A program made the translations under genes and the position numbers. A stretch of DNA of 64,000 bases from the NCBI GenBank assembly GCA_030141605.1, contig JAQGDQ010000243.1, positions 273,001 through 337,000 of the forward strand, read 5' to 3'. This DNA comes from Tubiluchus corallicola (lineage: Eukaryota > Priapulida > Priapulimorpha > Priapulimorphida > Tubiluchidae). Below are positions 13,091-26,021 of this stretch, one piece after another (position 1 is the first letter of the stretch; every line of letters starts with the position of its first letter). Below the pieces are notes generated by a model, which had not been told where the DNA came from, did not search any database, and saw only the letters and a list, made by a program, of their open reading frames with translations.

Positions 13091-16000
13091 ATGGAATTTC
13101 AAGCTGTTGTAATGGCTGCTGGCAGAGGATCACGTATGGTAGATATCACATCAAAAATTCCGAAGGCTTTGCTTCCACTGGGAAATTTACCGATGTTGTG
13201 GTATCCCTTGAACATGTTGGAGAGAAATGGATTTGAAGGTACCCGTCGTTGTTCATTTAATCAATAGTAATAATGATTTGTCAATGTAAGTATGAATTAG
13301 TATTAAAAATTGTTAAATAATCATTCCTGAGCATAAATTTAAAAACTCATAAAGTTAAGCAGTCAGTTTTAGACGTTTGATAAGGGATGATAATTTTTTA
13401 AGCTTGTATCTGTCGATGATAAGTCTTTGCTGCTTTCATCCAAAACTGCCTCTTTAGAAAAAATGACAGCACAAATTAACTGGCGTGAATAACATCAGAT
13501 TATCGTGCCGGTGAGCTTAGTTTTATATCAGCAACGTTTTTCTGACTGTGAAGTTTGTCTGAGGTGAGTTACCATATTTTCATAACAAAAAAAACTTTAT
13601 AATTACCTTATACAATTGTCTTGAGTAGTATTATTGAGAAAAAACTCGGAAACAAAGAAAACTAATGGAAGAACAAGTGCGCAATGTAACAGTAGTAACA
13701 AAATGCTCTTATTGAAAATGGGGCCATTGCTATAACAGTTGCTATCTAGTAATGTTGTCTTTGTTTTCAGAAGCAATTGTGATTGTCTTAGCATCTCAGA
13801 AAAAAGATGTCCATGTGTCACTTTCACTGTGCAACTTACACATAAAGTGGGAGCTAGTCGGCATACCTGATGATCAAGATTTTGGGACCGCGGATTCATT
13901 GCGCTTCATTAGTGACAAGATTAATGTACGTGTGAATGTGAATATCCGCAGCATGGTGTATTCTCACCTGCTTGCACCAGTTCACCATTTCGTACGCTGA
14001 TATACTGATTTCATACATACACATGTCCAAATAAGAAAGTAATGTTACTGTACAATCTTAGATATAACTATGTCGTAGTGTTTAACAGTTTTGCTGTGTT
14101 GGCATTTTTCGGCATAATACATACACATCAAAAAAATCTTCACCGGAACTTTATATTTTTCATAGTACATTGGACAATACTATAAAAAGAAAATACAGTA
14201 TCATGTAGCTAACGATTACTTCCATGAGTAGTTTCATGAGTTTCTTTTTAAATGTTTCAAATTTTGTAATATTACTCAATTCAATTTTGATTGCATACAG
14301 TTGTAATGCTTGCTTGCCCTGACTAAACCGTCTTGTGCCAGAATCAGATTTTGCAGTAAGAATAAAAAGTAAATTTGACTGTCTAGTGGATAATACACTA
14401 AAAAGCCTTGTTGATACTTTTTGCAGATTTCTCTAAAGAAAGAATTCACAGTTAAACTATTATGTCTATAATTAGGTATAATAGTATATTATATTAGGTA
14501 TAATTAGGTATAATTATTGTATATTGTATCTTTCATAGTAATTAATAAGCTTTATAGGCTTAGCCAGACTAATATGACTTTTTATAGCAATATTGTAAAC
14601 TTTAAAGCATATTAACATGTAACTTACAATACTGGGGTTTATTTGATGTCAATAAGTGAGGTACTTCTTGTAAAATAAATCTGACTTATTGCGGTATAAA
14701 AACCTAAATGTCGACCAGTTTTTAGGAAATACTCCTAGATTTCAAGTTTTGAAAACTTTTCAATGCACACCAATTCATTTAATTCTGAGAGCAATTTGTG
14801 TTTCGTACAGTCGCACATAATATTTTTCAACTTTTTGTACTGTCTGTAACTTGTTGTGCAAAATGTTTGACTTATCTGCTTTTTTCATTGTCGATAAATT
14901 AGAATTATCTTTTTTAGAACTTGTTAATATAATATTTCTGTCTTTGGGCTGTACATTATTACTGAAGTTTCTTTTTCTTTACTATAGAGCGATGTACTAA
15001 TAATCAGTAGTGATCTGATCACAGATGTGCAGCTCCACCTACTGGCAGACGTTCACCGAATGCACGATGCTACTGTTACGACTTTGTTAAGCACGGTTCC
15101 GCAAAGCTTCACAGAGTCTGTTCCTCCAGGACCTAAATCAAAGAAAAAAGTTATAGGTATTGTTAATTTTATGGCAGTTTTACTAAGTTTACAGTGCTGC
15201 ACAGTGTGGTACTACAGTATCTTATATTTTCCGTAAACTATAGCTTTGCTTTGTTCATGAAGAAAATAGTGAAAAAAATTTGGGCAGGCTGATGGTGAAG
15301 TAATCCAGCTCCATTACTAGTTTGAGATGGGTTTATGATTTAATGTACTTTTAAATACTGTTTACTTACTAGTGTAGTGTAATTATGTAGTTACTAGTTA
15401 TTTCACTTTCATTCTGTAGCCTTTGTTTATAGCACTAGACAAAAATACAGCATGGTGTAGCATTAGTCTTTCTAAGCCTCACCACTGCCAATCAAACCTC
15501 ATTTATCTTTAGGCTTAAGAAATAACTTGTGTGATAGAATGCTATGGAATTGAATCAGTAAAAAATTGAAATAAACATTTTTCTAAATCTCTTTCATTAG
15601 GAAATTGTATATTACAGAACGAGATCTTTTTGGCCTAGATGCTAAAACTGGCAATAGACTTGTGCTGATGGGAGCTGAAGCAGACTTTGAAAAAACAGTG
15701 GATATTCGAAAATCTGTTCTTAAAAGGTGAATATTTCAAGAAGTGTAGGTTTTTCACTACTCTGCAGATCATTATCTTAATTCTTAGAAGCAACTTATGT
15801 TTTGACTACTGTTGTGGCGATCGCTGGCATCTATTAGAATTACATAGAACATTGTAGAATGTTCCGTTAGAATAATCGTCTTACCATGTAGAATATTCTA
15901 GAAAGACTCATCTAGAATGTTCCCTGGCACGCTCTATAAGGCAAAGCAGGCCGCTGACAGACACACACAGATTCACACGGACGCCACTTACGCATTCTCT

Positions 16001-19000
16001 TGTATACTTACATTTTCAGATACACTCAAACGTTTTCCAGATTTTCACGTTTAGCGTAATCATTTCGTGTTCCTTCATACTTTTGTGTTCTAGAATTCTC
16101 GCTTAATAAACTAGTTTAATTTGACGAAGTGTTTTCTGGTTTTCTCTACGAGCCTTCCGAGAGAAACAAAACACAACAACTACTTTTCTTCGAAGAACAA
16201 ATTCGGTCAGTTTCATGAAGCACAAAACTTTCAGTGTTGAATGCAAAAACATAAAAAAATATTCGCAAGGAACCTTTTTTGATGTGCAGTTTCCATAGCA
16301 ACTCATGAGAGCACTTATACCATTCAATATACTTATACCTGATACACTGAAAGTGAGAAATGTCATTTAAACACACCATATATGCTTATTTAAAACAATG
16401 GATGTTGGCCTTTGGGAGACAGTTGTTGCCAGTGATTGATCTATTCCTGAGCCTCACAAATTCATTTGTTCGTTAAGTTGAAAATTGAGTAATAACTTAC
16501 TTACATGAATCATATTTTTGTAAATAGAATTCATTCATTTATTTAATAACGTCATTATAAAACATTTGTAAATTTTTTTCTTGCTTTGGTCTTCGTTCTT
16601 TCAGGCAGTATTGCTACAGTAACTGTAAATGCAAGTCCAGCAGCATTCTTACTACATCATTGCTTACGATGTTGTTGTTAAAGAAACTATCAAACAGGGA
16701 TAAGAATTTTCCGCAGATGCGCGGAATTCCGAGTTTTTGGAAGACCAGTAGTGCCATTTTTGTAAGTCGCGTAAATTCGTTGAGAAAATTTTTCGGGGTT
16801 GAACCTCATTTTCGTCGAAATCGTAACCGAAACTTTCAGTAGCATTTTTCGAGGTATTTATCCAGCTTACCTTTTATCTCCTAGGTGTATCGCTGAAAAA
16901 TTTTGGCTAAAATAGTTCAAATAAAGCGTAAATATCGTTTATTTGATAATCTGTACGATTTGTAGCATGGCTTTTACGGCAATGCGGCATAACTTCATTG
17001 CTGAAAAATGTGAAGCTTTGAGGCCTCCAGACACAAACAACCGAAATACCAAAGCGTAATTTGAATAAAACCAAATTTAATTTTATAATTTATGAAATAT
17101 AGGCAACAAAATATATACAAAATAAAATTTGTTAATATTTTGAAGCTTCACGATCATGTGTATCATGTATCCTTGATAGTTGGGTATTTTATTTGGGCAT
17201 GAAACAAGGTATTTGATATTTTAAGTCCACTTAGAGGCTCTCTATGGTCACAAAATTGCAATTTGTCGCTGGGTGTGCTTTGCCCCTCACCCCATTGGGG
17301 GCCTAGGCGGCTCCAAAACCCCCCGCCTGTTTCAGAGTTTTTTGCAATTTGTCATTCTCATCCCTGATCAAAGCTGCAGTGGTTACTAAAAACATTGTCA
17401 GCATAATATCTAGCCTGCATTTTCCGTATTTTCTCGAATAAAACCAGGCTAAATGTTTTGTTGCCTAACAGAATTTCACAGCTTGTCTCACGAACGAAGC
17501 CAATAAGTATAATAAGATTGCTATCTTTTAAATTTGATTTTAATTTAAAAACTTTGTAAAACTATTAAAACTGTAAAATGTTTAAGGCTTTACTTAGTAA
17601 GAAAAACAATGTTAATGCAATTGTTGCATTATGTTTATGACATGTGAAACAGTAATAATTTTTTGTCTTTGTTTTTCAGATTTCCTCATATAGTCGTACA
17701 CTCTAGGTTTATTGATGGCCATTTATATCTCATGAAAAAATCTGTGATTGATTTTTTAGTGCTGAACAAGTAAGTGATGTCATTTTTTGTACAATATTTT
17801 TCATTCATATGATTGCTTTTTTAGCATTTTTCTTCATTTAATTTTGCACTTTTTAATGTCTGATTTTACACTTTCTAGGGTTAGGGTTAGGGTTGGGTTA
17901 GGGTTAGGGTTAGGGTTGGGTTAGGGTTGGGTTAGGGTTAGATTAGGGTTGGGTTAGGTTAGGATTAGGTTAGTTAGGTTAGGGTTGGGTTAGGGTTAGG
18001 GGTTAGGGTTGGGTTAGGATTAGGGTTGGGTTAGGGTTAGGGTTAAGGTTAGGGTTAGGGTTGGGTTGGCTTGGGTTAGGGTAAGTCTGACACCCTGTAA
18101 TACTTGATCTAGCACACAGCATCAGAGTCCAGTTAATATAGATAGCTGTGGCAGAACTGTAACCTAACAGATTATCAATGATAAACGCTTAAGGTAATTC
18201 AAGAAAAGAAATCAGTAGCACCCATTTTGAATAGAGACATGATTTATATCACAAATGATGTTTCTTATATATGCATTTTAATGAATTATTGTATTTGTTT
18301 CAGGAATATAAGTAGTATCAAAGGTGAACTAATACCTTGCTTAGTCAAGCAACAATTCTCTCATAACAAAAACAAGTCACAGCAGTCAAAAGACGAATCC
18401 AATACTGTTGAAGCATTGAGAGGTATCGATAAAATATTGAAAAATATTTGGAAGCCTTTATAAGAGTACTTTGAATTGAAAATTTATTGGGTGATTAATG
18501 TGAAAAACTGTTTGCTAGAGATTTAAGTTGTTTTGATCACTTGCCATGTGAATGCACAATAATATATATCAATTTTAGAAAATAGCATTGTACTTATAGC
18601 AGTGATAAAGTGTTTTTGATGTTGCATTATAGTGTAATACCTTTGCTTATTGATTCGGTTAACAATCTTGAAAGCTAGTCATTAACATTTGCCTCCATGC
18701 CAGTTACTTTTTGCATAAAGCAAAGAACAAGTACCCACTTAACAGCAATCTTGTACAGTTTTTGCTTTTACATTAGCTCTTATATACTACTGACACACAA
18801 TGTTGTTCTAATTTCAGCTGACTCATTTAGTACTCCGGGAGATCCGTTACTAGAATTTGCTCTGAAAATGTCCACTTCAGCGGTCTCACAAGTCGGCAAA
18901 GATATAAACAATGTCAGGTGCTATGCACATGTCATGAAAGATGGTCTCTGTATACGGGCAAACACCTTAGCCGCATATTCGGAAATAAACAGACAGGTGA

Positions 19001-22000
19001 GTTTGTTCTTAACCTCTGTTTTCTGTTTGTGTGATATATATCTGTGAGTTAAATAACAATTCAAAGTAATGATAAATACTATATTATTGTAAACTTCCAC
19101 TCTATATATTTAAATGTGCGAGATTGCTGTAGAATTTTCTATTGTTTTGTGTTGTGAGCGCGCGCAGGAGAGTATATTTAAATGTGCAAGAATGCTGTAG
19201 AATTTTCTATTGTCCTGTGTTGTGAGCATGCGCAGGAGAGTATATTTCAATGTGCGAGATTGCTGTAGAATTTTCTATTGTTTTGTGTTGTGAGTGCGCG
19301 CAGGAGAGTATATTTAAATGTGCAAGAATGCTGTAGAATTTTCTATTGTCCTGTGTTGTGAGCATGCGCAGGAGAGTATATTTCAATGTGCGAGATTGCT
19401 GTAGAATTTTCTATTGTTTTGTGTTGTGAGTGCGCGCAGGAGAGTATATTTCAATGTGCGAGAATGCTGTAGAATTTTCTATTGTCCTGTGTTGTGAGCA
19501 TGCGCAGGAGAGTATATTTCAATGTGCGAGATTGCTGTAGAATTTTCTATTGTTTTGTGTTGTGAGCACGCGCAGGAGAGTATATTTAAATGTGCGAGTT
19601 TACTGTAGAATTTTCTATTGTCTTGTGTTGTGAGCATGCGCAGGAGAGTATATTTAAATGTGCGAGTTTACTGTAGAATTTTCTATTGTCCTGTGTTGTG
19701 AGCATGCGCAGGAGAGTATATTTAAATGCGCGAGTTTGCTGTAGAATTTTCTATTGTTTTGTGTTGTGAGCACGCGCAGGAGAGTATATTTAAATGTGCG
19801 AGATTGCTGTAGAATTTTCTATTGTTTTGTGTTGTGAGCACGCGCAGGAGAGCATATTTAAATGTGCGAGATTGCTGTAGAATTTTCTATTGTCTTGTGT
19901 TGTGAGCATGCGCAGGAGAGTATATTTAAACGTGCGAGATTGCTGTAGAATTTTCTATTGTCTTGTGTCGTGAGCATGCGCAGGTGAGTATATTTAAATG
20001 TGCGAGATTGCTGTAGAATTTTCTATTGTCTTGTGTTGTGAGCATGCGCAGGAGAGTATATTTAAATGTGCGAGATTGCTGTAGAATTTTCTATTGTCTT
20101 GTGTTGTGAGCATGCGCAGGAGAGTATATTTAAATGTGCGAGATTGCTGTAGAATTTTCTATTGTCTTGTGTTGTGAGCATGCGCAGGAGAGTATATTTA
20201 AATGTGCGAGATTGCTGTAGAATTTTCTATTGTCTTGTGTTGTGAGCATGCGCAGGAGAGTATATTTAAATGTGCGAGATTGCTGTAGAATTTTCTATTC
20301 TCTTGTGTTATGAGCATGCACAGGAGAGATTAAAATGGGCTCAGTTCAGTAAAAGCCGTGTTTTAATTTTTATCCATTCTCTTATCTGTTTATTGGGCGT
20401 TCAAACACATCTTCATTATTCACAATTTGCTTCGAGTTTTTCAGAGGCATGTATAATCTATCCAGTTTTTTGTTCACTACGACCAGTTTCTTTTTCCTAA
20501 TGTGACCCTTTTTTATAGACATATAACTTAAACTGTTAAAAATCGTTTTCTGTATAGTTGGTGTGCAGGAAGCTTAACATACTATGTTTGACAGTTACCT
20601 TGCAGTTATAGATATAACATAGTCGTCATGAAAAATATGTGTTTTTAAGCATTTCCAAGGTAATTTACTATCCATGGTAGAATTTGCAAAATAAATTGGG
20701 TTCAAACTAAATTGCTTTTCACATAAACAGTTTGATTTGTCTCAGTTTCACACTATCAAACTGTTCACACACAACGGTCAGTCAGTTTTACTCGACTCAT
20801 AACAGCAAAAGGAAGCAGCTAATAGACAACAAAACTGCTAATTATTTTTTACAGAGCTAAACTGCTGAATTTTTCTTTCTACAGATCAGCAAATTCCTGG
20901 CTTTGTGGTTGACTGAGAAGCAATCACTTGTACATCAGTCTGCTAAAGTCGAGTCTAAATCTCAGGTAATCACACGGAATCGTAGATCTGACCTTATTTG
21001 GTTTTGCAGTGCCACTTGTTGACAAGATGAGATTATCATACCTTCTTACTGTCTATTTTGCTAATTATGTAACATTATAGTTGTTGCTGATTAAAGGACA
21101 AGAAAAGGGGTACTTTCTGAAGTAGGTTTCAGAAAAATCGCCTTGAAAATTATATTACTTCATAGCAATTTTATGCGTATGTCTTATTCGCACTGAAAGG
21201 AATTTTAGTTTGTTTTCATTTTAAATCTCCCGCAGTACTGTTCCGAAGTCGCCATTACATGACGTCATGCATCAAACGTAAATCAAGGGAAGAAAAGGCA
21301 ATGTTAAATTATGTCTCAAAAGACTTTCTGTGCAAATCTATATTACTTTGATTTTCGCTTACCTGCTAGAAAGACTTATGTAACTAGAAAAGAAAATTAT
21401 TAATTATTTAAAATGTTTTCACCAATTGGTAAAATGTCGCTGACTCACCCTCCAGGGTGCACCACTCAGTAACCAAAAAATGTATTTTTAATCTTATTGA
21501 CAAGATACAGTAATTTTAAATTTTGTTTAGTTAGTGACTTGTGCTCTACGAATGCTCTGATTATTTTTTCAAACTTTACAAAATGATATCTAAACTTCTT
21601 TCAAATGACCTGTCGTGAAAATGGCTGCGTCTAACGGTCATCGCGGGAGTTTAAATTTACATGTTTTATACAGCGTGACTGCCGATTGAAGTCCTGTATG
21701 CAAAAAGGCAGTATGTAAGCGATATATAATTTCAAAATGAATTTTTCAAGCTTTATGTTTATGAAGGGTTTTCTTGTGCTTTAACAATGTTACTGTTGTT
21801 GTTATTATTATTATGTATAGTAACTAGTAACCTTATCGGTCAGATTCCCTCTGTCCAAAATATGTTCTAAAAATAATCATGTGAAATTTGCTACGATGTT
21901 TTCAAAATGACAGTCTTAAGCCTTTATCAAAATACAGTGTTCGTAATCAGTATATAAGAATTGTTGCATAATATAAAAAAGGAGAATCCATTGTATATCT

Positions 22001-24951
22001 ATAATGTACCATTGTGTAGAATCTTATGGCACCTAAGGACCCTTGTGCTTTTGTAAATGCATCCTCAAAACGACAACGTCTAGAATGAAACTATTAGCAT
22101 TTACAGGGATGAGAATTTTCCGCAGATACACGGAATTCCGAGTTTTTGGAAGACCAGTAGTGCCATTTTTGTAAATCGCGTAAGTTCGTTGAGGAAATTT
22201 TTACGGACCCAGTACATTATTTCACAAGCTGACTGCTAGTTGGCCGGCCGTCACTTTGTTTACGTCACGTACATCAGTGTAACCACGTGTGTATCTCTAT
22301 GTATAAAAAATATAGAATCAATTGTGCTGAGTTATCTGAGTCAATTGTAGACAGTTTTTATATACTTTTGCATAGGAGCACCCAGTACTTAGGCGTTTTT
22401 GAGACAACTAGGTATCATGTATCCTTGATAGTTGGGTATTTTAAATTATGCATGAAACAAGGTAATTGATATTTTAAGTCCACTTAGAGGCTCTCTATGG
22501 TCACAAAATTGCAATTTGTTGCTGGCTCCCCTTGAACTCCATTGGGGGCCTAGGTGGCCCCAAAACCCCCAGCCTGTTTCACAGTTTTTTACAATTTGTC
22601 ATTCTCATCCCTGCATTTAGTGGCCTCATTATCGCCCCATTAAAACAGCTTGAAAATGTTTTAGGTTGGTCAAGACTGCATGATAGGGGATGGCACTGCT
22701 ATACAAGAGAAAGCATCTGTGAAAAGATCTGTAATAGGGAAGCACTGCAGCATCGGAGAGAAAGTGAAAATTGCCAATTCTGTTATTATGGATCATGTCA
22801 TCATTAAGGAAGGGTAAATTCTGTTCATATTTATGTTTGCTTACTCATATTTACTTATGTTGTCTTCAGGGATCATTGTTCGCATCAAAGCAGAAAACCC
22901 CGATGGCAACAAGTACTCCGATTCCCAGGGAAGACAAAAGCAGTACTATTGCAGCAGACTCCTGTCTTTAAAAAAGCATTTAAGATTTGCATTTTTAAGA
23001 TGGTGGCGACTGTCTGTTTTGGTAACAATTTTATCGTTTTCACGCTTTTTTTGTCTAGGCTTATATTTATGCCATTCGTATGCTTGAAGCAAAAAAGCAA
23101 AGATAATAGATGATTTTGTACTATTCAAACAATGCTACAACTTTCACGTTACAATTCTGGAAAGTTGTTTTTCTTAATGACACGTAATTTTGCCCAAGGC
23201 CATGTGTTCACCAAAAGTGGATAAATCCTGATTCATCCGGACTTTTACAGATGTATTTTTCCTACAGAAAATTATGTCCACTGACTTCATTGATAATTAA
23301 AACAAAAATTGCTATAGATAATCCTGGAAAGCTATCTACTGCCCATTTGTATTTTCTTTTTTAAAATTTTTTGGAAATTTCTTAAAATGCCGAAAACTCG
23401 TGAAATAGAAAAAATGGTTGTTGTACTTTAATTAAGTGTAACTGAATTCCAGGTTTCTTATTCTAAATTGTCAATACCTTCAACTGTATGTTCTATGCTT
23501 GCTTCAGTCCAAGTTGATCATACGAAGTCTATTTCAGTATTTTGGGTAACTTTTATTGTAAAGTGGCCTTACATTTGCTCATAAATTCTTATGGCCTCGT
23601 CTGAACACTAGAGTCAGCGACAAAAAATGAGATATGTGGGGTGTTTTGTCCGCAATGTTCATAAAAATTCCGCCACAGTAGAAAATCTATTTTTGTGAAT
23701 GTATGCAGACAAAAACGTATTAGTTCGTGTGAAAGCAGTGCACACAAAAAATGCAAAGTTATTGATTTCGATGCCTTATGTTTAGAATGGAAACTTTCCG
23801 TCTAAAAACCGGCTTGTTTTTACGGATCGCTCTGGATTTAGTGGACACGCATCCTAAGAGGAAGCTCGTTATAAAGGCATAAGTGTAACTTAAATTGTTT
23901 TGATGTGTAAAATTTAGAAAACCATAGAACATTTGTCTAAGAAATTTTTGTTTTTTTATAGAAGCAGTTTACAAAACTGCATAATTGGTCACAATGTGCA
24001 TATAGATGAAAAAGCTGAATTAAAAGACTGTCTAGTTAGTGCAAAACAGCAAGTGAATGCAATGGGTAAGTACTGATTTTCTTATTTGCTCACTTATTTT
24101 TGATCTTTCTATTGGTGCAGATAGCCGGACAGACAATTTCAGCTAACCACAAGTATGTACGCTTGAGTTTTATTTTTGTAGTTATTTTAAAAATTTACTG
24201 AATTCATGACTTGTAGTTTAAACTGACTTGTGGTACATTGGAAAAACCAATAAAAAACTCACAGTAGAGAAATTGAACTCAACAGCTGTAAAAAAGTACT
24301 TCTGATCCATAACTGGTTTTCCTGCTGTCGTGTTGTTAATGATATTTTGCGCTTATTGTTTTGCACTGTATATTCTACGCGTTTGTTTATTTGAAGTAGT
24401 CTTCTGATTTCCACCCAGTTTTTTATGCTCCCATCGCGTTGTTGTGCTGTCACCTGCTGAACATTCTACTTTACATCTTCTTTACAGTATATCTGTTAAA
24501 GAATCTCATTTATGGCAGTGCATTCATATTGAACAGGAATTTATGCGAAATCACGAAACCGCAAAATAGTGTAAACAGTTCAACACTTTGACACTTTGCA
24601 AGCCGGAATTCATGGCATACTGTTCTTGATGTACGTGGTTGTGCCTAGACTGCATCTTCACTCATCACTCATCAAAAATGAGATTCTAAGATAAAACATT
24701 AGACTTGTATTACCCACTTCTAGATGTACAAGCCTTCACTAATTAGTTATTTCCTTCACTCATACCTTGTATGATAAAAAGTGTAATATTCAGTACCTAC
24801 TTGTAATTCATTGCAGAATTCAGTTTACTATGTTTTCTATAACAGTTCATTAAAAACTAACAGTGAGGTCTTATTTTTGTACTTTACAGCAAAACTTTCC
24901 CATGAAGCTGTGGTGGACATAGACAGACTGATGGAATTCGATCTCACATGA
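13091..24951 (+). CDS. EIF2B3: Translation initiation factor eIF2B subunit gamma, complete, 11 exons
   Basis: Exons: 13091-13238, 13771-13925, 14988-15156, 15618-15726, 17680-17769, 18304-18422, 18818-18996, 20885-20965, 22665-22813, 23962-24065 and 24890-24951. All introns are GT..AG and all phases agree. The total is 1365 nt, 454 aa plus TGA, against 452 aa in human. The start reads [16 protein letters not shown], a nucleotidyltransferase-fold opening, then [11 protein letters not shown] and [16 protein letters not shown]. The middle has [15 protein letters not shown] and [19 protein letters not shown]. The end is a left-handed beta-helix of hexapeptide repeats ([20 protein letters not shown]). 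eIF2B is the GDP-GTP exchange factor for eIF2 and the target of the integrated stress response; gamma pairs with epsilon. Introns hold a solo LTR and MITE (intron 4), telomere-like repeats (5), a minisatellite (7) and two MITEs (8). Confidence 0.97.
15810..16178 (+). mobile_element. Solo LTR with heat-shock elements, copy 2, in EIF2B3 intron 4
   Basis: Complete 369-bp LTR beginning TGTTGTGG and ending CACAACA, with the 5-bp target-site duplication ACTAC on both sides (15805-15809, 16179-16183). It contains a perfect three-unit heat-shock element (15890-15904), two more GAANNTTC elements (15856-15865, 15914-15923), CTATAAGG near 15934, and an AATAAA polyadenylation signal near 16105. It lies in the same orientation as EIF2B3. 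Confidence 0.9.
16695..17366. mobile_element. MITE with 6-bp TSD, copy 2 (divergent middle)
   Basis: Ends match the family at 5878, in opposite orientation: it starts CAGGGATAAGAATTTTCC and ends ATTCTCATCCCTG. The flanking duplication is ATCAAA (16689-16694, 17367-17372). At 672 bp it is longer than the others; about 16790-17150 is unrelated to the sister copies, so it is a subfamily or carries a replaced core. Confidence 0.85.
17876..18082 (+). repeat. Interstitial telomere-like TTAGGG array in EIF2B3 intron 5
   Basis: About 207 bp of TTAGGG units mixed with TTGGG and decayed variants such as TTAGG and GATTAGGG. TTAGGG is the ancestral animal telomere repeat. The block sits between exons 5 and 6. 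Confidence 0.95.
19114..20337. repeat. 68-bp minisatellite, 18 units, in EIF2B3 intron 7
   Basis: The unit contains GCTGTAGAATTTTCTATTGT, a GCATGCGCAGGAGAG block and TATATTTAAATG. Unit starts step by exactly 68 bp from 19114 to 20270. The first seven or so units alternate between two types (TTTTG with GCGCGC versus TCCTG with CATGCGC), a 136-bp higher-order pattern; later units are mostly of one type (TCTTG). Confidence 0.95.
21095..21780. mobile_element. TTAA-flanked MITE, copy 2, in EIF2B3 intron 8
   Basis: 686 bp with TTAA at 21091-21094 and 21781-21784. It aligns end to end with 7549-8229 in the same orientation. The termini AGGACAAGAAAAGG and AGCACAAGAAAACC (reverse complement of the right end) form a near-perfect inverted repeat. 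Confidence 0.88.
22104..22613. mobile_element. MITE with 6-bp TSD, copy 3, in EIF2B3 intron 8
   Basis: 510 bp, CAGGGATGAGAATTTTCC to ATTCTCATCCCTG, with TSD CATTTA (22098-22103, 22614-22619). The paralogous segment at 27587-27902 has TATTTA at 27830-27835 with no insertion, which directly marks the insertion site. Its right end lies 51 bp upstream of exon 9. Confidence 0.92.
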
Positions 24952-24990
24952 ATAGCGAATTTTCCAATATTTATCTGCAAAAATTATTCT

Positions 24991-25389
24991 TGTAATAAAA
25001 TTGTCAATTGCCATTGAAATAATACTGTCATTGACTTCAGTGCTAACTGTAATAAAATTGTCAATTACCATTGAAATAATACTGTCATTGACTTCAGTGC
25101 TAACTGTAATAAAATTGTCAATTGCCATTGAAATAATACTGTCATTGACTTCAGTGCTAACTGTAATAAAATTGTCAATTGCCATTGAAATAATACTGTC
25201 ATTGACTTCAGTGCTAACTGTAATAAAATTGTCAATTGCCATTGAAATAATACTGTCATTGACTTCAGTGCTAACTGTAATAAAATTGTCAATTGCCATT
25301 GAAATAATACTGTCATTGACTTCAGTGCTAACTGTAATAAAATTGTCAATTGCCATTGAAATAATACTGTCAGTGATTTCAGTGCTAAC
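24991..25389. repeat. 57-bp minisatellite, 7 units, in the EIF2B3 3' flank
   Basis: Seven near-identical units start every 57 bp from 24991, 40 bp after the EIF2B3 stop. Each unit begins TGTAATAAAATTG and so carries an AATAAA polyadenylation signal. Because 57 is divisible by 3, several frames stay open on both strands; these are repeat artefacts, not genes. Confidence 0.95.
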
Positions 25390-25599
25390 TGCCTTCTACC
25401 TGCTTTTTAGTCACTAAGTAATTCAGAAACACAATTCAAACATAGCTCACCTTGCTAGACGTAAGCTAGACGACCAGGTGCATGGGTAAAATCCTTGTCA
25501 TGTTTATTACGATCATCACTTTTCTAATGGGTGATCTTACTTGAGTGATCGTTGGCCATGTGTGGGGCAATTTGTAAAAAATATTGTGCATTTCCTACT

Positions 25600-26021
25600 A
25601 TGACAATGCAATTGGTTGGCATCCTTCTGTCTCGGAAGACAATGGAGTGTGCGCCAAAAGAGTCAGTTATTGATCACATTGATGGAGCTGCAGCGTCCAC
25701 TGTGGCTGAGCAGTGCGATCCTTGAATGTCTTCAGGGCGCATGCCTGGACAAGGTGTATGGAGATCCTGAGTTGCCCAGACAATAGGAACCCCCTCTCTT
25801 CCTCCCTGGTGTAGTCCAAAGGAAAGCGGAGCGATGCGTTTGGCACCAGGTTGGCTGCCGGAGTCAGTGAGCATGCTGGACTGGTCCGCCTTCGGAGCTC
25901 CACTCCTGACTTGGAAGGTTTACTTCTCTACACGTGGCCATTGGGTCACATGACCTCCTCCGCCCTCTAGCCGTTGGCTGCTTGTGCAGCTCCTCCGCCT
26001 AGTGTCGAGATACAGTGTGGG
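25600..26021 (-). other. GC-rich island continuous with a 5S-like head; possible 5S-derived SINE body
   Basis: This 420-bp stretch is much richer in G and C than anything around it. On the minus strand it directly follows the 5S rRNA-like segment. It has short open frames (for example 25667-25903) with no recognisable protein. The order 5S head then unique body fits a SINE3-type element, but one copy cannot prove it. Confidence 0.4.

Noticed and set aside
19114-20337. CRISPR-like array
   Set aside because: Units are contiguous with no unique spacers; it is a minisatellite in an animal intron.
24871-25417. Repetitive ORFs on both strands (units of 19 residues)
   Set aside because: The 57-bp minisatellite has a length divisible by 3 and no stops; open frames follow automatically.
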